Part shown: piece after piece, positions 55,399 through 64,000 of the stretch | Layout: each line of letters starts with the position of its first letter | Numbering within the stretch: the stretch's first letter is position 1 | NCBI GenBank assembly: GCA_037721215.1 | Contig: JBBJNV010000012.1 | Location: 53,222-117,221, forward strand | DNA: 64,000 nucleotides | Origin: Gemmatimonadaceae bacterium | GTDB taxonomy: Bacteria; Gemmatimonadota; Gemmatimonadetes; Gemmatimonadales; Gemmatimonadaceae | Direction of reading: 5' to 3' | Position numbers and translations under genes: made by a program | The notes under the pieces: generated by a model | The model's database searches: none | What the model was told of the DNA's origin: nothing | Seen by the model: the letters and a program-made list of their open reading frames with translations, nothing else

Positions 55399-56537
55399 AA
55401 AAATCCGACATGGTGGCTCCCTCACTAACCGTCGGGATTGAAGAGGAGTATCAGATCATCAATCCCGAGACCAGGGAGCTTCAGAGCGGAATCGACAAGA
55501 TCATGAAGTCCGACCTGCCGCTGCTGCGCGACGTCAAGCCGGAGTTGCACCAATGCCAGGTTGAGGTCGGCACGCGAGTCTGCAACACGATCCAGGAAGC
55601 ACGAGAAGAGCTGGTGAAACTGCGCCGCGCGATCATCGAGACGACGGCAACCCACGGGCTCACCATCGCCGCCGCAGGCACGCATCCGATCTCATCCTGG
55701 CAGCAACAGAACACAACGCCGCTCGAGCGCTACCTCGGCGTGAAGGAGGAGCTGCAGGAACTGGCAGACCGCCTTCTGATATTCGGTACCCACGTCCACA
55801 TCGGTATCGAGGATCCCGAGTTCCGCATCGACTGTCTGAACGCGGCGCGGTACGTCCTCCCCCATATCCTCTGCCTGTCCACGAGCTCGCCATTCTGGAT
55901 GGGGCGGAATACGGGATTGAGATCCTACCGGAGCATCATCTTCAAGAACTTCCCGCGGAGTGGCGTGCCGCGGGTGTTTTCAAGCAACGCGGATTATCTG
56001 GAGCTGGTGGACATGCTCGTGCGGACGAAGAGCATCCCTGACGCGTCAAAGCTCTGGTGGGATGTGCGACCGCACTACAAGTACCCAACGCTGGAGTTCC
56101 GGAACTGCGACGTCTGCACGCGCGTGGACGAGGCGATTTGCGTCGCCGCCATTCTTCAGGCAGTGGTCGCAAAAATGTGGAAGCTGAGATGCGACAATCT
56201 TGCTTTCCGGGTGTATCGGTCGGAGCTCATCGAAGAGAACAAATGGCGCGCTGTCCGATGGGGTTTGAAGGGAAAGCTCATAGATTTCGGGAAGAAGCAG
56301 GAGCTTCCCGCTCCGGTGCTCATCCGGGAACTCATCGAATGGTTCCTTGGCGACGTGATGGATGAGCTGGGCACGCGGAAGGAGATCGAATACGCCTACA
56401 GGATTATCGATGAAGGGTCGAGCGCCGACCGGCAGCTCGCAACGTTCAAGCGTACGGGAGATTTGAAGAGTGTCGTTGATCAGATCATCGCAGAAACCGC
56501 CGAGGGCGTCATGACGCCGGGTGCGGGTACTACATGA
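55395..56537 (+). CDS. Carboxylate-amine ligase, GCS2/YbdK family, operon gene 3
   Basis: The ATGA overlap at 55395 defines the start; the longer frame is a shadow of gene 2. The 380-residue protein begins [20 protein letters not shown], the hallmark of GCS2 (glutamate-cysteine ligase 2). It continues with [13 protein letters not shown] and [20 protein letters not shown]. The family makes gamma-glutamyl amide bonds with ATP, using a glutamine-synthetase-like fold. In this operon it probably primes the pathway with a gamma-glutamyl unit. It is coupled to gene 4 by another ATGA. Confidence 0.88.
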   Translation: MKKSDMVAPSLTVGIEEEYQIINPETRELQSGIDKIMKSDLPLLRDVKPELHQCQVEVGTRVCNTIQEAREELVKLRRAIIETTATHGLTIAAAGTHPISSWQQQNTTPLERYLGVKEELQELADRLLIFGTHVHIGIEDPEFRIDCLNAARYVLPHILCLSTSSPFWMGRNTGLRSYRSIIFKNFPRSGVPRVFSSNADYLELVDMLVRTKSIPDASKLWWDVRPHYKYPTLEFRNCDVCTRVDEAICVAAILQAVVAKMWKLRCDNLAFRVYRSELIEENKWRAVRWGLKGKLIDFGKKQELPAPVLIRELIEWFLGDVMDELGTRKEIEYAYRIIDEGSSADRQLATFKRTGDLKSVVDQIIAETAEGVMTPGAGTT

Positions 56538-57352
56538 CCGGCGCAAGGCCTGTCATCGGCGTTACGACGCAGACGCTCGAGGAGATACCGGACGAGCTTC
56601 CGCGCTGCTGGATCATGAGTCAGCGGTACGTGCGCACGCTCACCGCGTCGGGTGCGGTGCCCTGGATAATCCCGCTCCTCGACGACGAAGCGACGTTGCG
56701 TGAAATCTACGACCGGCTCGACGGAGTGTTCCTTCCGGGCGGGGTCGATATCGATCCGGATTCGTACCACGAGACCCGGTCGAGCGCCTGCGGCCGCGTC
56801 GACCCGGATCGCGACCGTACGGAAATCATGATCGCGGAATGGGCAGTGCAGGACCGGAAGCCAATTCTCGCTGTATGCCGCGGGGTTCAGCTGCTGAATG
56901 TTGCCGCCGGCGGGACGCTCTATCAGGACATCGGCTCGGAGTATCCGGGGGCGATCAGGCACGACTATTTCCCCAAGGCGGGCGAGCACACACGGCAGGA
57001 CCTTGTGCATCCTGTGAATGTCGTGGCGGACACGCGCCTGAGCCGCATGGTTGGCGCGAATACCGTCCTCGTCAACAGCATGCACCATCAGGGCATCAAG
57101 CGGCTGGCACCGACCCTCGTTGCGAACGCCTTTGCGCCTGACGGGCTCATCGAGGGGGTCGAGTCCACGGGAGGCGACTTCGTGTTCGGCGTGCAGTGGC
57201 ATCCGGAGGATCTTGCAGACTCCGACCCGATAATGCGGAGTCTCTTCGACGAGTTCATCGAAGCTTCGACAGCGTGGCGCGGAGAAGCGCGGCCGCAACG
57301 CGCCAGCGGGCGGCCGAGGCTGGTGAGGGCATCAGGCGGCTCAGCAAACTGA
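56534..57352 (+). CDS. puuD: Gamma-glutamyl-gamma-aminobutyrate hydrolase-like peptidase (C26, class-I GATase), operon gene 4
   Basis: The 272-residue protein has the class-I glutamine-amidotransferase triad: nucleophile Cys in [16 protein letters not shown], and His and Glu in [11 protein letters not shown]. It also has the C26-specific [17 protein letters not shown] and [12 protein letters not shown]. PuuD-type enzymes hydrolyse gamma-glutamyl amides. In a biosynthetic operon such a hydrolase typically removes a gamma-glutamyl protecting group, as in putrescine breakdown. The symbol is by family only. A Pro/Arg-rich tail follows the domain. Confidence 0.82.
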   Translation: MTGARPVIGVTTQTLEEIPDELPRCWIMSQRYVRTLTASGAVPWIIPLLDDEATLREIYDRLDGVFLPGGVDIDPDSYHETRSSACGRVDPDRDRTEIMIAEWAVQDRKPILAVCRGVQLLNVAAGGTLYQDIGSEYPGAIRHDYFPKAGEHTRQDLVHPVNVVADTRLSRMVGANTVLVNSMHHQGIKRLAPTLVANAFAPDGLIEGVESTGGDFVFGVQWHPEDLADSDPIMRSLFDEFIEASTAWRGEARPQRASGRPRLVRASGGSAN

Positions 57353-57377
57353 GGATCGCCCGGAACAGGAGAGCCGC

Positions 57378-58136
57378 CTGAAATTTGTAGACGATCGTCT
57401 CCCGCGCCGCCTCGACGGATGGCGGAGCCCCAGGCTGGGCCTGCAGATGCCGATTGTCACGTACGGCACTCGCGGCCGGCCAATCCTGCTCTTTCCGACT
57501 GCAGCGGCCGACTACCTCGAAAACGAGCGCTTCTTCCTCATCAAGGCGGTGGAACCGGCAATCATGGCGGGCCGGATCAGGCTGTTCTCCATCGACAGTA
57601 TCAACCAGCACGCATGGATGGATCGCTCACTCCCGATACGCGAGCAGGCGCGCCGGCAGTCGCTCTATTCAGGCTACGTCGAGGAAGAAGTCGTCCCGTA
57701 CATCCGCGCCGCGGTGGGCAACGCTTCGGAGCGCATCGCCACCGCGGGTGCGAGCTTCGGCGCATTTCACGCCGCCAACGCATTTTTCCGTCGTTCAGAC
57801 CTCTTCGACACGCTGATCGGAATGAGTGGCTTTTACGATCTCGGGCCTTCCTACCTGCGCGGCTACACCGACGAGAATTGCTTCTTCAATAACCCGGCGT
57901 GGTATCTTCCGGGACTCTCGGGCGGACCGCTTAACACGCTCCGGAATCACTCCCGCATTGTGATCGCGACGGGTCAGGGAGCATATGAAGCTCCGTCAGC
58001 GTCGCGCAATCTTTCCGCGATTCTCAACCGGAAAGGGATTCCGCACAAGCTCGATCTATGGGGGCATGACGTGAACCACGACTGGCCATGGTGGCGCAAG
58101 ATGCTGCCTCACTTCATCGACGAGCTCGGTTATTAA
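57378..58136 (+). CDS. Alpha/beta-hydrolase esterase (esterase D/PF00756-like), operon gene 5
   Basis: The nucleophile Ser lies in TAGASFGAFHAANAFF and a C-terminal catalytic His in LWGHDVNHDWPWWRKML. The first ATG is at 57447, but the frame upstream codes DGWRSPRLG, the usual N-terminal WSPxLG strand of this family. It begins at a CTG (57378) with AGGAGAG 4 bp upstream. I therefore place the start there, tentatively. Such esterases cleave ester or lactone bonds. Role in the pathway unknown. Confidence 0.7.
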   Translation: MKFVDDRLPRRLDGWRSPRLGLQMPIVTYGTRGRPILLFPTAAADYLENERFFLIKAVEPAIMAGRIRLFSIDSINQHAWMDRSLPIREQARRQSLYSGYVEEEVVPYIRAAVGNASERIATAGASFGAFHAANAFFRRSDLFDTLIGMSGFYDLGPSYLRGYTDENCFFNNPAWYLPGLSGGPLNTLRNHSRIVIATGQGAYEAPSASRNLSAILNRKGIPHKLDLWGHDVNHDWPWWRKMLPHFIDELGY

Positions 58137-58143
58137 CCCACCG

Positions 58144-59364
58144 ATGCCGATCGTAGTGTTTGTGGCGCCCATCCTGTCCGATAATGCATCCCGGATGATC
58201 GAGGCGGTGGGGAGCCTGCCGAATATCCGCCTCGGGGTGATCACTCAGGATCCTGCGGAAAAGATGTCGCCGCAGGTGGCCGCGATGGTGCACGGCCACT
58301 GGCGTGTTGATAGTGTGCTCGACTCGGGTCAGTTGTCGTGGGCGGCGGAGGAGTTGTCACGCCGCCTGGGGCCCATCGACCGCCTCTTTGGGGCGTACGA
58401 GCAGTTGCAGGTCCCGCTTGCAGAGGTTCGCGAAAAGCTGAACATCCGGGGAATGCGGGCGGGCGTCGCACGACGCTTCCGTGACAAGGCCGAGATGAAG
58501 GATGCATTTCGCGCCGCTGGTGTGCCATGCGCGAAGCACGCTCTCGTGGAGAATGTGGAGGAGGCTTTAGCGTTCGCGCGTGAGGTGGGGTTTCCGCTGG
58601 TCATCAAGCCTCCCGCCGGCGCCGGCGCTATCGCGACGTTCCGCGTCGACGACGAGTTGTCTTTGCTTGAGGCATTGGCGGCAGCAGCTCCACGTCCCGG
58701 TCATGCGGCTTTGGTCGAAGAATTCGTCACCGGCGACGAGTACTCGCTGGAGACCATCTCGATCGACGGGCGCGCCGTCTGGCATTCGCTCACCCGCTAC
58801 TACCCGACGCCGCTGGAAGTCGTGCGCAATCCGTGGATCCAGTGGTGTGTGGTCTGCCCCCGCGAGGCCGACGACGCGCAGTACGACGACATCCGCGAGA
58901 TGGGGTCACGCGCTCTCGAAGTCCTGGGCATGGACACCGGCCTGACCCACATGGAATGGTTCCGGCGGCGCGATGGAACGCTCGCCATCTCGGAGGTTGC
59001 CGCCCGCCCGCCCGGTGCACAGATCACGACGTTGAACTCCCGCGCTCACGATATCCATTTCGTCCGGGCTTGGGCGGAGCTGATGGTCTTCGGCACCTTC
59101 GAACTTCCCGTGCGAAAGTACGCTACGGGCATTGCCTTCCTGCGCGGGCAGGGAAGCGGCAGGATCCGCCAGGTGCATGGTCTCGACCAGATCGGCGGGG
59201 AGACATGGTCACTGATCGTCGACCTGAAGCTGCCATCTGCCGGGCAGGCGCCATCGGTGAGCTACGAAGGGGACGGATACGTTATTCTTCGCCATCCCGA
59301 AACAGCGGTGGTCACTCAGGCGCTGCAGCGGCTGATATCGGTTGTCAGAGTCGAGATTGGATGA
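58144..59364 (+). CDS. ATP-grasp ligase (CarB/PurK-like), operon gene 6
   Basis: The 406-residue protein has a Rossmann-like N-domain (PIVVFVAPILSDNASRMIEA). The ATP-grasp core runs from RFRDKAEMKDAFRAAGVPCA through FPLVIKPPAGAGAIATFR and EEFVTGDEYSLETISIDG to LAISEVAARPPGAQI (metal-site Glu and Arg). It resembles gene 7 in length and layout, so the two are ancient paralogues. They likely ligate successive amino acids. The gene starts 8 bp after gene 5. Confidence 0.82.
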   Translation: MPIVVFVAPILSDNASRMIEAVGSLPNIRLGVITQDPAEKMSPQVAAMVHGHWRVDSVLDSGQLSWAAEELSRRLGPIDRLFGAYEQLQVPLAEVREKLNIRGMRAGVARRFRDKAEMKDAFRAAGVPCAKHALVENVEEALAFAREVGFPLVIKPPAGAGAIATFRVDDELSLLEALAAAAPRPGHAALVEEFVTGDEYSLETISIDGRAVWHSLTRYYPTPLEVVRNPWIQWCVVCPREADDAQYDDIREMGSRALEVLGMDTGLTHMEWFRRRDGTLAISEVAARPPGAQITTLNSRAHDIHFVRAWAELMVFGTFELPVRKYATGIAFLRGQGSGRIRQVHGLDQIGGETWSLIVDLKLPSAGQAPSVSYEGDGYVILRHPETAVVTQALQRLISVVRVEIG

Positions 59365-59404
59365 AGCGCCTGTCTTTCTACGAATTAAGAGAACGGAGTG
59401 AACG

Positions 59405-60622
59405 ATGAATGTGATGATGATCGCGCCCGGCTATCCGGATGAGATGCCATTTTTCGTTCGCGGGCTCGCGATGGAGGGCGCCGCGGTGATCGGCATTGGC
59501 GATCAGAGCGAACACGAGGTGCCGCCGATGACGAAACGGCATCTTGCTGCCTACGTGCGCGTGGACAGTCTTCAGGACGAAGATGGCGTCGTCAAAACCG
59601 CAATGCAGTGGGCAGCCGGCAGGAAAATCGACAGGGTGATTTGTCTCTGGGAGCCGGGTGTTCTGCTCGCCGCCCGCCTCCGTGAGGAGCTGGGCACCGG
59701 CGGCATGACGGTCGAGGAATGTCTCCCCTTCCGCAACAAGGACCTCATGAAGGAAAAGGTCGCGGCCGCGGGAATCCGTACACCGAAGCACAGGTCTGCA
59801 AAAAGTGCTCAAGGCGTGCGCGCTGCAGTGAAAAAAATCGGCTATCCGGTCATCATCAAGCCCATCGACGGCGCCGGCTCGATGGATACTTACCGCGTGA
59901 ATAACGCCGCCGACCTGAAGGCCGCGATCGCGAAGATGGGACACATCGGAGAGGTGAACGTCGAAGAGTTCATAGACGGCGAAGAATACACCTACGACAC
60001 GATCTGCATCGACGGAAAAATCGTCTACTCGAATATTGGCTACTATCGGCCGCGGCCGCTCATCGCACGGAGTGAGGAATGGATCAGCCCGCAGACTCTC
60101 TGCCTTCGCGAGACGGATGCACCGAATCTCGCCGAGGGAAACGAGATGGGGCGCGCAGTACTCGAAGCGCTGAAATTCAAGACCGGCTTCACGCACATGG
60201 AGTGGTACAGGAAGTCTGACGGAGAAGTAGTGTTCGGGGAAATCGCGGCTCGCCCGGCCGGCGCCCGTACGGTCGACCTGATGAACTTCGTTTCGGACAT
60301 CGATCTCTTCCGCGGTTACGCGGAGGCGGAGGTGCATGGCCGCTTCACTGCCACCGGCGAGCGAAAATACAACACCGTGAATGTCTTCAAGCGGGCGCAG
60401 GGTACGGGTCGTATTCAGCACATTGAAGGTCTCGAGCAGCTTCGGGCGCGTTATGGACGGCACATCGTGCATGTCGACCTGCTGCCAATTGGCGCGCCCC
60501 GCCGTAACTGGGTGCAGACGCTCATTTCCGACGGATATGTCTGTGTACGGCACCCCGACCTTCAGGCAACGATGGACATTGCCGATGCCGTCGCTACCGA
60601 TCTGAACCTATACGCCGGCTGA
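59405..60622 (+). CDS. ATP-grasp ligase (CarB/PurK-like), operon gene 7
   Basis: The 405-residue protein mirrors gene 6: a MNVMMIAPGYPDEMPFFVRG nucleotide fold, PFRNKDLMKEKVAAAGIRTP, YPVIIKPIDGAGSMDTYRVN, EEFIDGEEYTYDTICIDGK and VFGEIAARPAGARTVDL. A 40-bp gap with an AACGGAGTGA ribosome site separates it from gene 6. Two different substrates for the pair would explain keeping both. Confidence 0.82.
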   Translation: MNVMMIAPGYPDEMPFFVRGLAMEGAAVIGIGDQSEHEVPPMTKRHLAAYVRVDSLQDEDGVVKTAMQWAAGRKIDRVICLWEPGVLLAARLREELGTGGMTVEECLPFRNKDLMKEKVAAAGIRTPKHRSAKSAQGVRAAVKKIGYPVIIKPIDGAGSMDTYRVNNAADLKAAIAKMGHIGEVNVEEFIDGEEYTYDTICIDGKIVYSNIGYYRPRPLIARSEEWISPQTLCLRETDAPNLAEGNEMGRAVLEALKFKTGFTHMEWYRKSDGEVVFGEIAARPAGARTVDLMNFVSDIDLFRGYAEAEVHGRFTATGERKYNTVNVFKRAQGTGRIQHIEGLEQLRARYGRHIVHVDLLPIGAPRRNWVQTLISDGYVCVRHPDLQATMDIADAVATDLNLYAG

Positions 60623-60628
60623 GCAGTC

Positions 60629-61558
60629 GTGAATTCTATAGCTGATCTTCTGCGCCGCCGACGCGGGCAATCAAACAATCCATTCGGTACAATCGAGCGG
60701 ATCGATGCCGTGTACAGCCCCGAGCTCGAGAATGAGAGAGACCTTCTCGTTTCGTTGCCTAGCGGATACTCAGCAAGAGATCGCCGTTACCCGGTGATCT
60801 ACATGCACGACGGCCAGAATCTGTTCGATCCGGCCACGAGCTTCGCCGGGTCATGGAACGTCGATGTCGCGATGGCCGAGGTAAGCCTCGACGGACTCGA
60901 TGCCATCGTGGTCGGGATTCCGAACATGGGGCGCGATCGCCTTGCTGAATATTCCCCCTTCGAGCACCCCGAGCTCGGCGGCGGACGGGGTGACCTCTAT
61001 CTCGAGTTCCTCATCAACAGAGTCAAGCCGCTCATCGACGAACAATATCTGACGGCGCCCGACCGCCGGCACACCGGCATCGTCGGCTCGTCGATGGGGG
61101 GACTGATCAGCCTCCACGCGTTCTTTCGGCACGCCGATGTTTTTGGCTTCGCGGGCGTGCTCAGTCCGTCATTGTGGCTGACCGAAGCCGCTACGTTCGG
61201 CTTCATTGAGCAAGCCCCCTTCGCTCCGGGGAAGCTTTACCTGGACGTCGGCGACCAGGAAGGCGAGCGACACGTCGCAAAAGCGCTGCGGCTGCGTGAC
61301 CTTCTCGAAGCGAAGGGATACCGCCAAGGAGACGATCTCATGTGGGTGGAGGAGGAGATCGGAGCTCACCACGAATCCGCGTGGGCGCGGCGGTTCCGTG
61401 ACGCGCTCCCCTTCCTTGTGCCGGGAGTCCTCGGACTCTCACCGGCCGATGAACTCGCTGAATTGACGCCGAGGACATCATCGAGCCCGCCGGATGTCAC
61501 CGAATCCGACGAACACGAAGGCTCGCCGCTCCGAGGGACGCATTCCATAAGAGAGTGA
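60629..61558 (+). CDS. Enterochelin-esterase-like alpha/beta hydrolase, operon gene 8
   Basis: The 309-residue protein starts with GTG 7 bp after gene 7. It has the Fes/esterase-D pattern: RDRRYPVIYMHDGQNLFDP, then the nucleophile elbow IVGSSMGGLISLHAFF, and a C-terminal EEIGAHHESAWARRF with the catalytic His. Enterochelin-esterase relatives hydrolyse ester-linked siderophores and peptide esters. Its last ~45 residues are polar and overlap the opposing GH57 gene by 62 bp. Confidence 0.8.
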   Translation: MNSIADLLRRRRGQSNNPFGTIERIDAVYSPELENERDLLVSLPSGYSARDRRYPVIYMHDGQNLFDPATSFAGSWNVDVAMAEVSLDGLDAIVVGIPNMGRDRLAEYSPFEHPELGGGRGDLYLEFLINRVKPLIDEQYLTAPDRRHTGIVGSSMGGLISLHAFFRHADVFGFAGVLSPSLWLTEAATFGFIEQAPFAPGKLYLDVGDQEGERHVAKALRLRDLLEAKGYRQGDDLMWVEEEIGAHHESAWARRFRDALPFLVPGVLGLSPADELAELTPRTSSSPPDVTESDEHEGSPLRGTHSIRE

Positions 61559-63590
61559 CCGACTGGCCCTGAACGGTTCGGTCGAGTCCCTTCTCGGATT
61601 TAGCGACAGTCTCGACAGGCGCCTCCCAACGCATCGCGGCCGGCGTGGCGCCGATCTCGAGCGGACGGAATAGCGAGATCTCCGAAGCAAACAGAGCATC
61701 GGATTCGAACGCCGATGCATCCCAGCGCCACGAGACGTCGATCGAACCATCCCCGGAAAAACGAATCCGCTTTTCGATGCCGGGACCGACGCAGACAATC
61801 TCTACGGTGTCCGGTGTCTCGATTACCTCAAAATCGAATGGCGTCCGCGCCCAGGACCCGAGCGGCAGATAGGATGCACGCGCGTGCTCGCCCGCTGTCA
61901 GGTTTGCACTCAGCATGCGGTCGACAAACAGCGCCCGGTCGTCGAGATCGATTGCGGGTCGCTCGACGAGCGTCATTGCGTGCTCGAGGTCGTGAATGCT
62001 CGCCATTCCGCCTGAATCAGCGTGTGGCACATCTCCTTTGAGCGATGCACCCGTCGCCCCCGCGACCTTTGCGCCGGCGGGTTCCGACGCGACACGGGGT
62101 GCCGCAGCCTGCGCAGCAACCCGCGCTATCCGCGCAGCCTCGGCGAGCGCCTCATCGTGATACGCCTCCCGGCGCCGCGTGAGGACATCAGCGTAGTTCA
62201 CGCCGTCCTCGAAAATCGTGTACTCGACGACTGCGCCACCACGGGCCGGGGATACGATCGCCGAGAAGTGCGAGGAATGCACCCATACTTCGTCGCTGCC
62301 GTCGGCGTCGAAATCCAGTATCTCCGCGGTGAGACCCTCGCCAGTGCGCAGCTCGCCTTCTGCGCGCGCAAGATTCAGCCAGATGGCCTCGCGCAAATGC
62401 GGAAGATAGAGGCCGCCGAACACCCCATGCCACGAAGCGTCGTTGCATTGTGCACGTCCAATTGCACGCCGCGCTTCGACAGGGTCACCGCGCCGGCGAC
62501 AGAGTGCGGACAACGCCATCATCTTCTTGTGCGCGCGGTTCGACTCCGGATACTTGACGAGAAAGTTCCGCCAGTGCGCGCCGCGTACGAACGCTCCGTC
62601 GCGGCCGGAGAGGCGCTCCGCTCCCAATTCGGTTTCCAGCGCGCCCAATCTGGTAACCGCCGTCGCGGGCAGCGACCATCCCTCCATCTCCCGGTATGAT
62701 GCGGTGGGCAGATACGCGAGACCGCCGGGACGCAGCGCGCGAAGTGCATCGCTGCACGTACTCAGCACCATCTCACCCGACGCCGTGAGTTGCTCCATCA
62801 CCGTCAGGAATTCCCGGAGCCAGCCCTTTTCATACACCCATTCGCGAGTGCCCGGCCAGCCGCCGAACTTCTCACCGTCGTCGGCAAAGACGGCAAGCCG
62901 GTGGCCCGCATTACGAAGATCGCGAACGTACGTCGCGATCTCCGAGGGAGGCCTGAAGGGAATCAGATAGCGCAGCCGCTCGTCGATCGCGAACACGTCG
63001 ACCCGCTTGCCATCGCTCTCCGTGCGCCAGGGAACGTGAAGCTGCTCGCGCTGAAATCCGCTCACCAGAAAATGTCGATCGTCAACGAGCACGTAGCGCA
63101 CGCCTGCGTCGGCAAGATCGGCAGCAAGCTCGGGCTCCCACACGCGCTCTGTAAGCCAGAGGCCGGTGGCGTCAACGCCGAAACGCGACGCAAGTGCTTC
63201 GCGCATCCAGATGATCTGTTCGACCCGGTCGTCGCGGGGAAGCGCGGCAAGCACCGGCTCGTAGTATCCCGAGAGCAGCAGCTCCACCTTCCCGGCAGAG
63301 GCCAGCTCACCGACGAGATCCAGATAACTGCTATGGCTCGACTCCAGCCACTCGAGCAACGGGCCCGACAGGTGCATCACGATCGGAAAAAACTCGCGCT
63401 CCACGAGGCCCTCGAGCAGCGGACGATAGACGTCGCGAGTGTGCTCCTCGAAGACAAATCCGAAATTGCCGACAGGCTGATGCTGGTGCACACCGAACAC
63501 AAACCGGAGCGGATCGGCGGCAGCGCTCGTTGTGATAACAGAAGACGTCGCAAGGCTCGTCCGCTCCGCCGAATTCGAAAGTGGAGTCAT
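61497..63590 (-). CDS. GH57 4-alpha-glucanotransferase-like protein (with DUF1925/DUF1926 domains)
   Basis: The 697-residue protein has the GH57 start FVFGVHQHQPVGNFGFVFEE. The nucleophile is Glu148 in LWLTERVWEPELAADLA and the acid is in the Asp237/238 pair of VFADDGEKFGGWPG. DUF1925 and DUF1926 beta-domains follow to the C-terminus. Members disproportionate maltodextrins or cut amylose and glycogen. Two short linkers rich in Ala (about 510-530) vary in the family. The ATG overlaps the stop of the upstream DUF3536 gene by ATGA, so they form an alpha-glucan operon. Its 3' end overlaps esterase gene 8. Confidence 0.85.
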   Translation of the reverse strand: MTPLSNSAERTSLATSSVITTSAAADPLRFVFGVHQHQPVGNFGFVFEEHTRDVYRPLLEGLVEREFFPIVMHLSGPLLEWLESSHSSYLDLVGELASAGKVELLLSGYYEPVLAALPRDDRVEQIIWMREALASRFGVDATGLWLTERVWEPELAADLADAGVRYVLVDDRHFLVSGFQREQLHVPWRTESDGKRVDVFAIDERLRYLIPFRPPSEIATYVRDLRNAGHRLAVFADDGEKFGGWPGTREWVYEKGWLREFLTVMEQLTASGEMVLSTCSDALRALRPGGLAYLPTASYREMEGWSLPATAVTRLGALETELGAERLSGRDGAFVRGAHWRNFLVKYPESNRAHKKMMALSALCRRRGDPVEARRAIGRAQCNDASWHGVFGGLYLPHLREAIWLNLARAEGELRTGEGLTAEILDFDADGSDEVWVHSSHFSAIVSPARGGAVVEYTIFEDGVNYADVLTRRREAYHDEALAEAARIARVAAQAAAPRVASEPAGAKVAGATGASLKGDVPHADSGGMASIHDLEHAMTLVERPAIDLDDRALFVDRMLSANLTAGEHARASYLPLGSWARTPFDFEVIETPDTVEIVCVGPGIEKRIRFSGDGSIDVSWRWDASAFESDALFASEISLFRPLEIGATPAAMRWEAPVETVAKSEKGLDRTVQGQSVTLLWNASLGAASLRVRRIR

Positions 63591-64000
63591 GCCTTGCCGG
63601 AAGCCGCCGGATGCCGCGGCTTCACCTTCGTGCGCCAGATATCGCGGCCGTTTCCTTCGGCGGGATCGTTGCTCATGGCTTCGCCGATGCGCGCCAGCAG
63701 TCCCGCCTCGAGCCGCGCGCTGTCACCGGACAGCTCGATCGCAAAGGCCGCGTACCGGAGAACCTGAATTGTCTCGATCCGTGCGAGATCGTCGAAAAAC
63801 CATGCGCACGACGTGAACATGCGGAGGGAGCCGCGCTCGATCTCGAGAAGCTCGGCAGCTCGCTCAACGCGGGCGTGGTCGGCGGGCGGCCTGGTGAAGC
63901 CCGCCACGAACGCTCGCGCTGCCGTTGCGGTAGAGCCCACCGCCTCGGCATAGCTATCTCTCACCTGCCAGGGATCGGCTGAATAAAGCTCGCACCCCTC
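63587..64000 (-). CDS. DUF3536-domain GH57-type protein, C-terminal part (cut by window edge)
   Basis: The frame is open to base 64000. The visible piece reads LYSADPWQVRDSYAEAVGST, then LLEIERGSLRMFTSCAWFFD, IETIQVLRYAAFAIELS, and ends PRHPAASGKA. This is the DUF3536 C-terminal block that follows a GH57 catalytic domain in large glycosidases. The GTG at 63964 is not the true start because homology continues upstream. It is coupled to the GH57 gene by ATGA and probably acts with it on glycogen or another alpha-glucan. Confidence 0.75.
   Translation of the reverse strand, partial: EGCELYSADPWQVRDSYAEAVGSTATAARAFVAGFTRPPADHARVERAAELLEIERGSLRMFTSCAWFFDDLARIETIQVLRYAAFAIELSGDSARLEAGLLARIGEAMSNDPAEGNGRDIWRTKVKPRHPAASGKA

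Noticed and set aside
59378..60553. 391-residue leftward frame opposite ATP-grasp gene 7
   Set aside because: Shadow of a gene with full ATP-grasp motifs; no independent evidence.
1..64000. tRNA, rRNA or CRISPR features
   Set aside because: I looked through the intergenic stretches for T-loop GTTCGANTC patterns, rRNA blocks and regular short repeats and saw none; a covariance-model scan would be decisive.

Overview
The window looks like chromosome of a free-living, high-GC diderm bacterium. A member of Gemmatimonadota is my best guess, with Acidobacteriota as the alternative. This is an inference from gene style: a TonB-dependent receptor with an N-terminal carboxypeptidase-regulatory domain and an aromatic C-terminus, two beta-barrel outer-membrane proteins, many lipobox signal peptides, a SufU-type Fe-S scaffold, and cyanophycin and GH57/DUF3536 genes. 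No rRNA, tRNA or CRISPR array was seen.

Layout. (1) 1-1.7 kb: the end of a TIR/deoxyribosyltransferase-like protein and a HEPN-type protein, both defence-like. (2) 1.9-10.0 kb: a GH94 phosphorylase-type enzyme read leftward, divergent from a LacI-family regulator and a TonB-dependent receptor. A palindromic LacI-type operator lies between them. (3) 10.05-25.5 kb: a mosaic accessory island full of truncated or frameshifted genes (GmrSD-type nuclease, IS1-like transposase, type I R-M fragment, sufS, NYN protein, RHS protein, EF-Tu piece, HExxH membrane protein). It also holds three copies of a two-gene module, a trypsin-fold lipoprotein protease followed by a small lipoprotein with a BsuPI/Ig-like domain. 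(4) 25.6-35.9 kb: a sugar operon resumes with GH144-type endo-beta-1,2-glucanase, ABC binding protein, two permeases, a large discoidin-type glycosidase, a GH1 beta-glucosidase and an MsmK/UgpC-type ATPase. Blocks 2 and 4 together read as one beta-1,2-glucan utilisation locus split by the island.

(5) 35.9-36.7 kb: a four-helix-bundle (S23) gene framed by imperfect inverted repeats, perhaps a small mobile element. (6) 36.7-52.1 kb: FAD oxidoreductase, AI-2E-type exporter, a cyanophycin cluster (cphA, a stand-alone CphA N-domain protein, cphB), Uma2 and creatininase-family proteins, two outer-membrane proteins, an ABC-2 exporter, ArfB and a 5'-3' exonuclease. (7) 52.1-61.6 kb: an EamA permease and then eight tightly packed genes, most overlapping or separated by only a few bases, encoding four ATP-grasp ligases of at least three types, a GCS2 carboxylate-amine ligase, a class-I GATase-type gamma-glutamyl hydrolase and two alpha/beta esterases. 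This looks like a biosynthetic operon for an unidentified gamma-glutamyl or oligopeptide-like metabolite and is one of the two strongest candidates for something undescribed; the triplicated protease/lipoprotein module is the other. (8) 61.5-64 kb: GH57 4-alpha-glucanotransferase-like and DUF3536 proteins, read leftward and running off the window.

All homology statements come from motif and family recognition by eye; no search was run.
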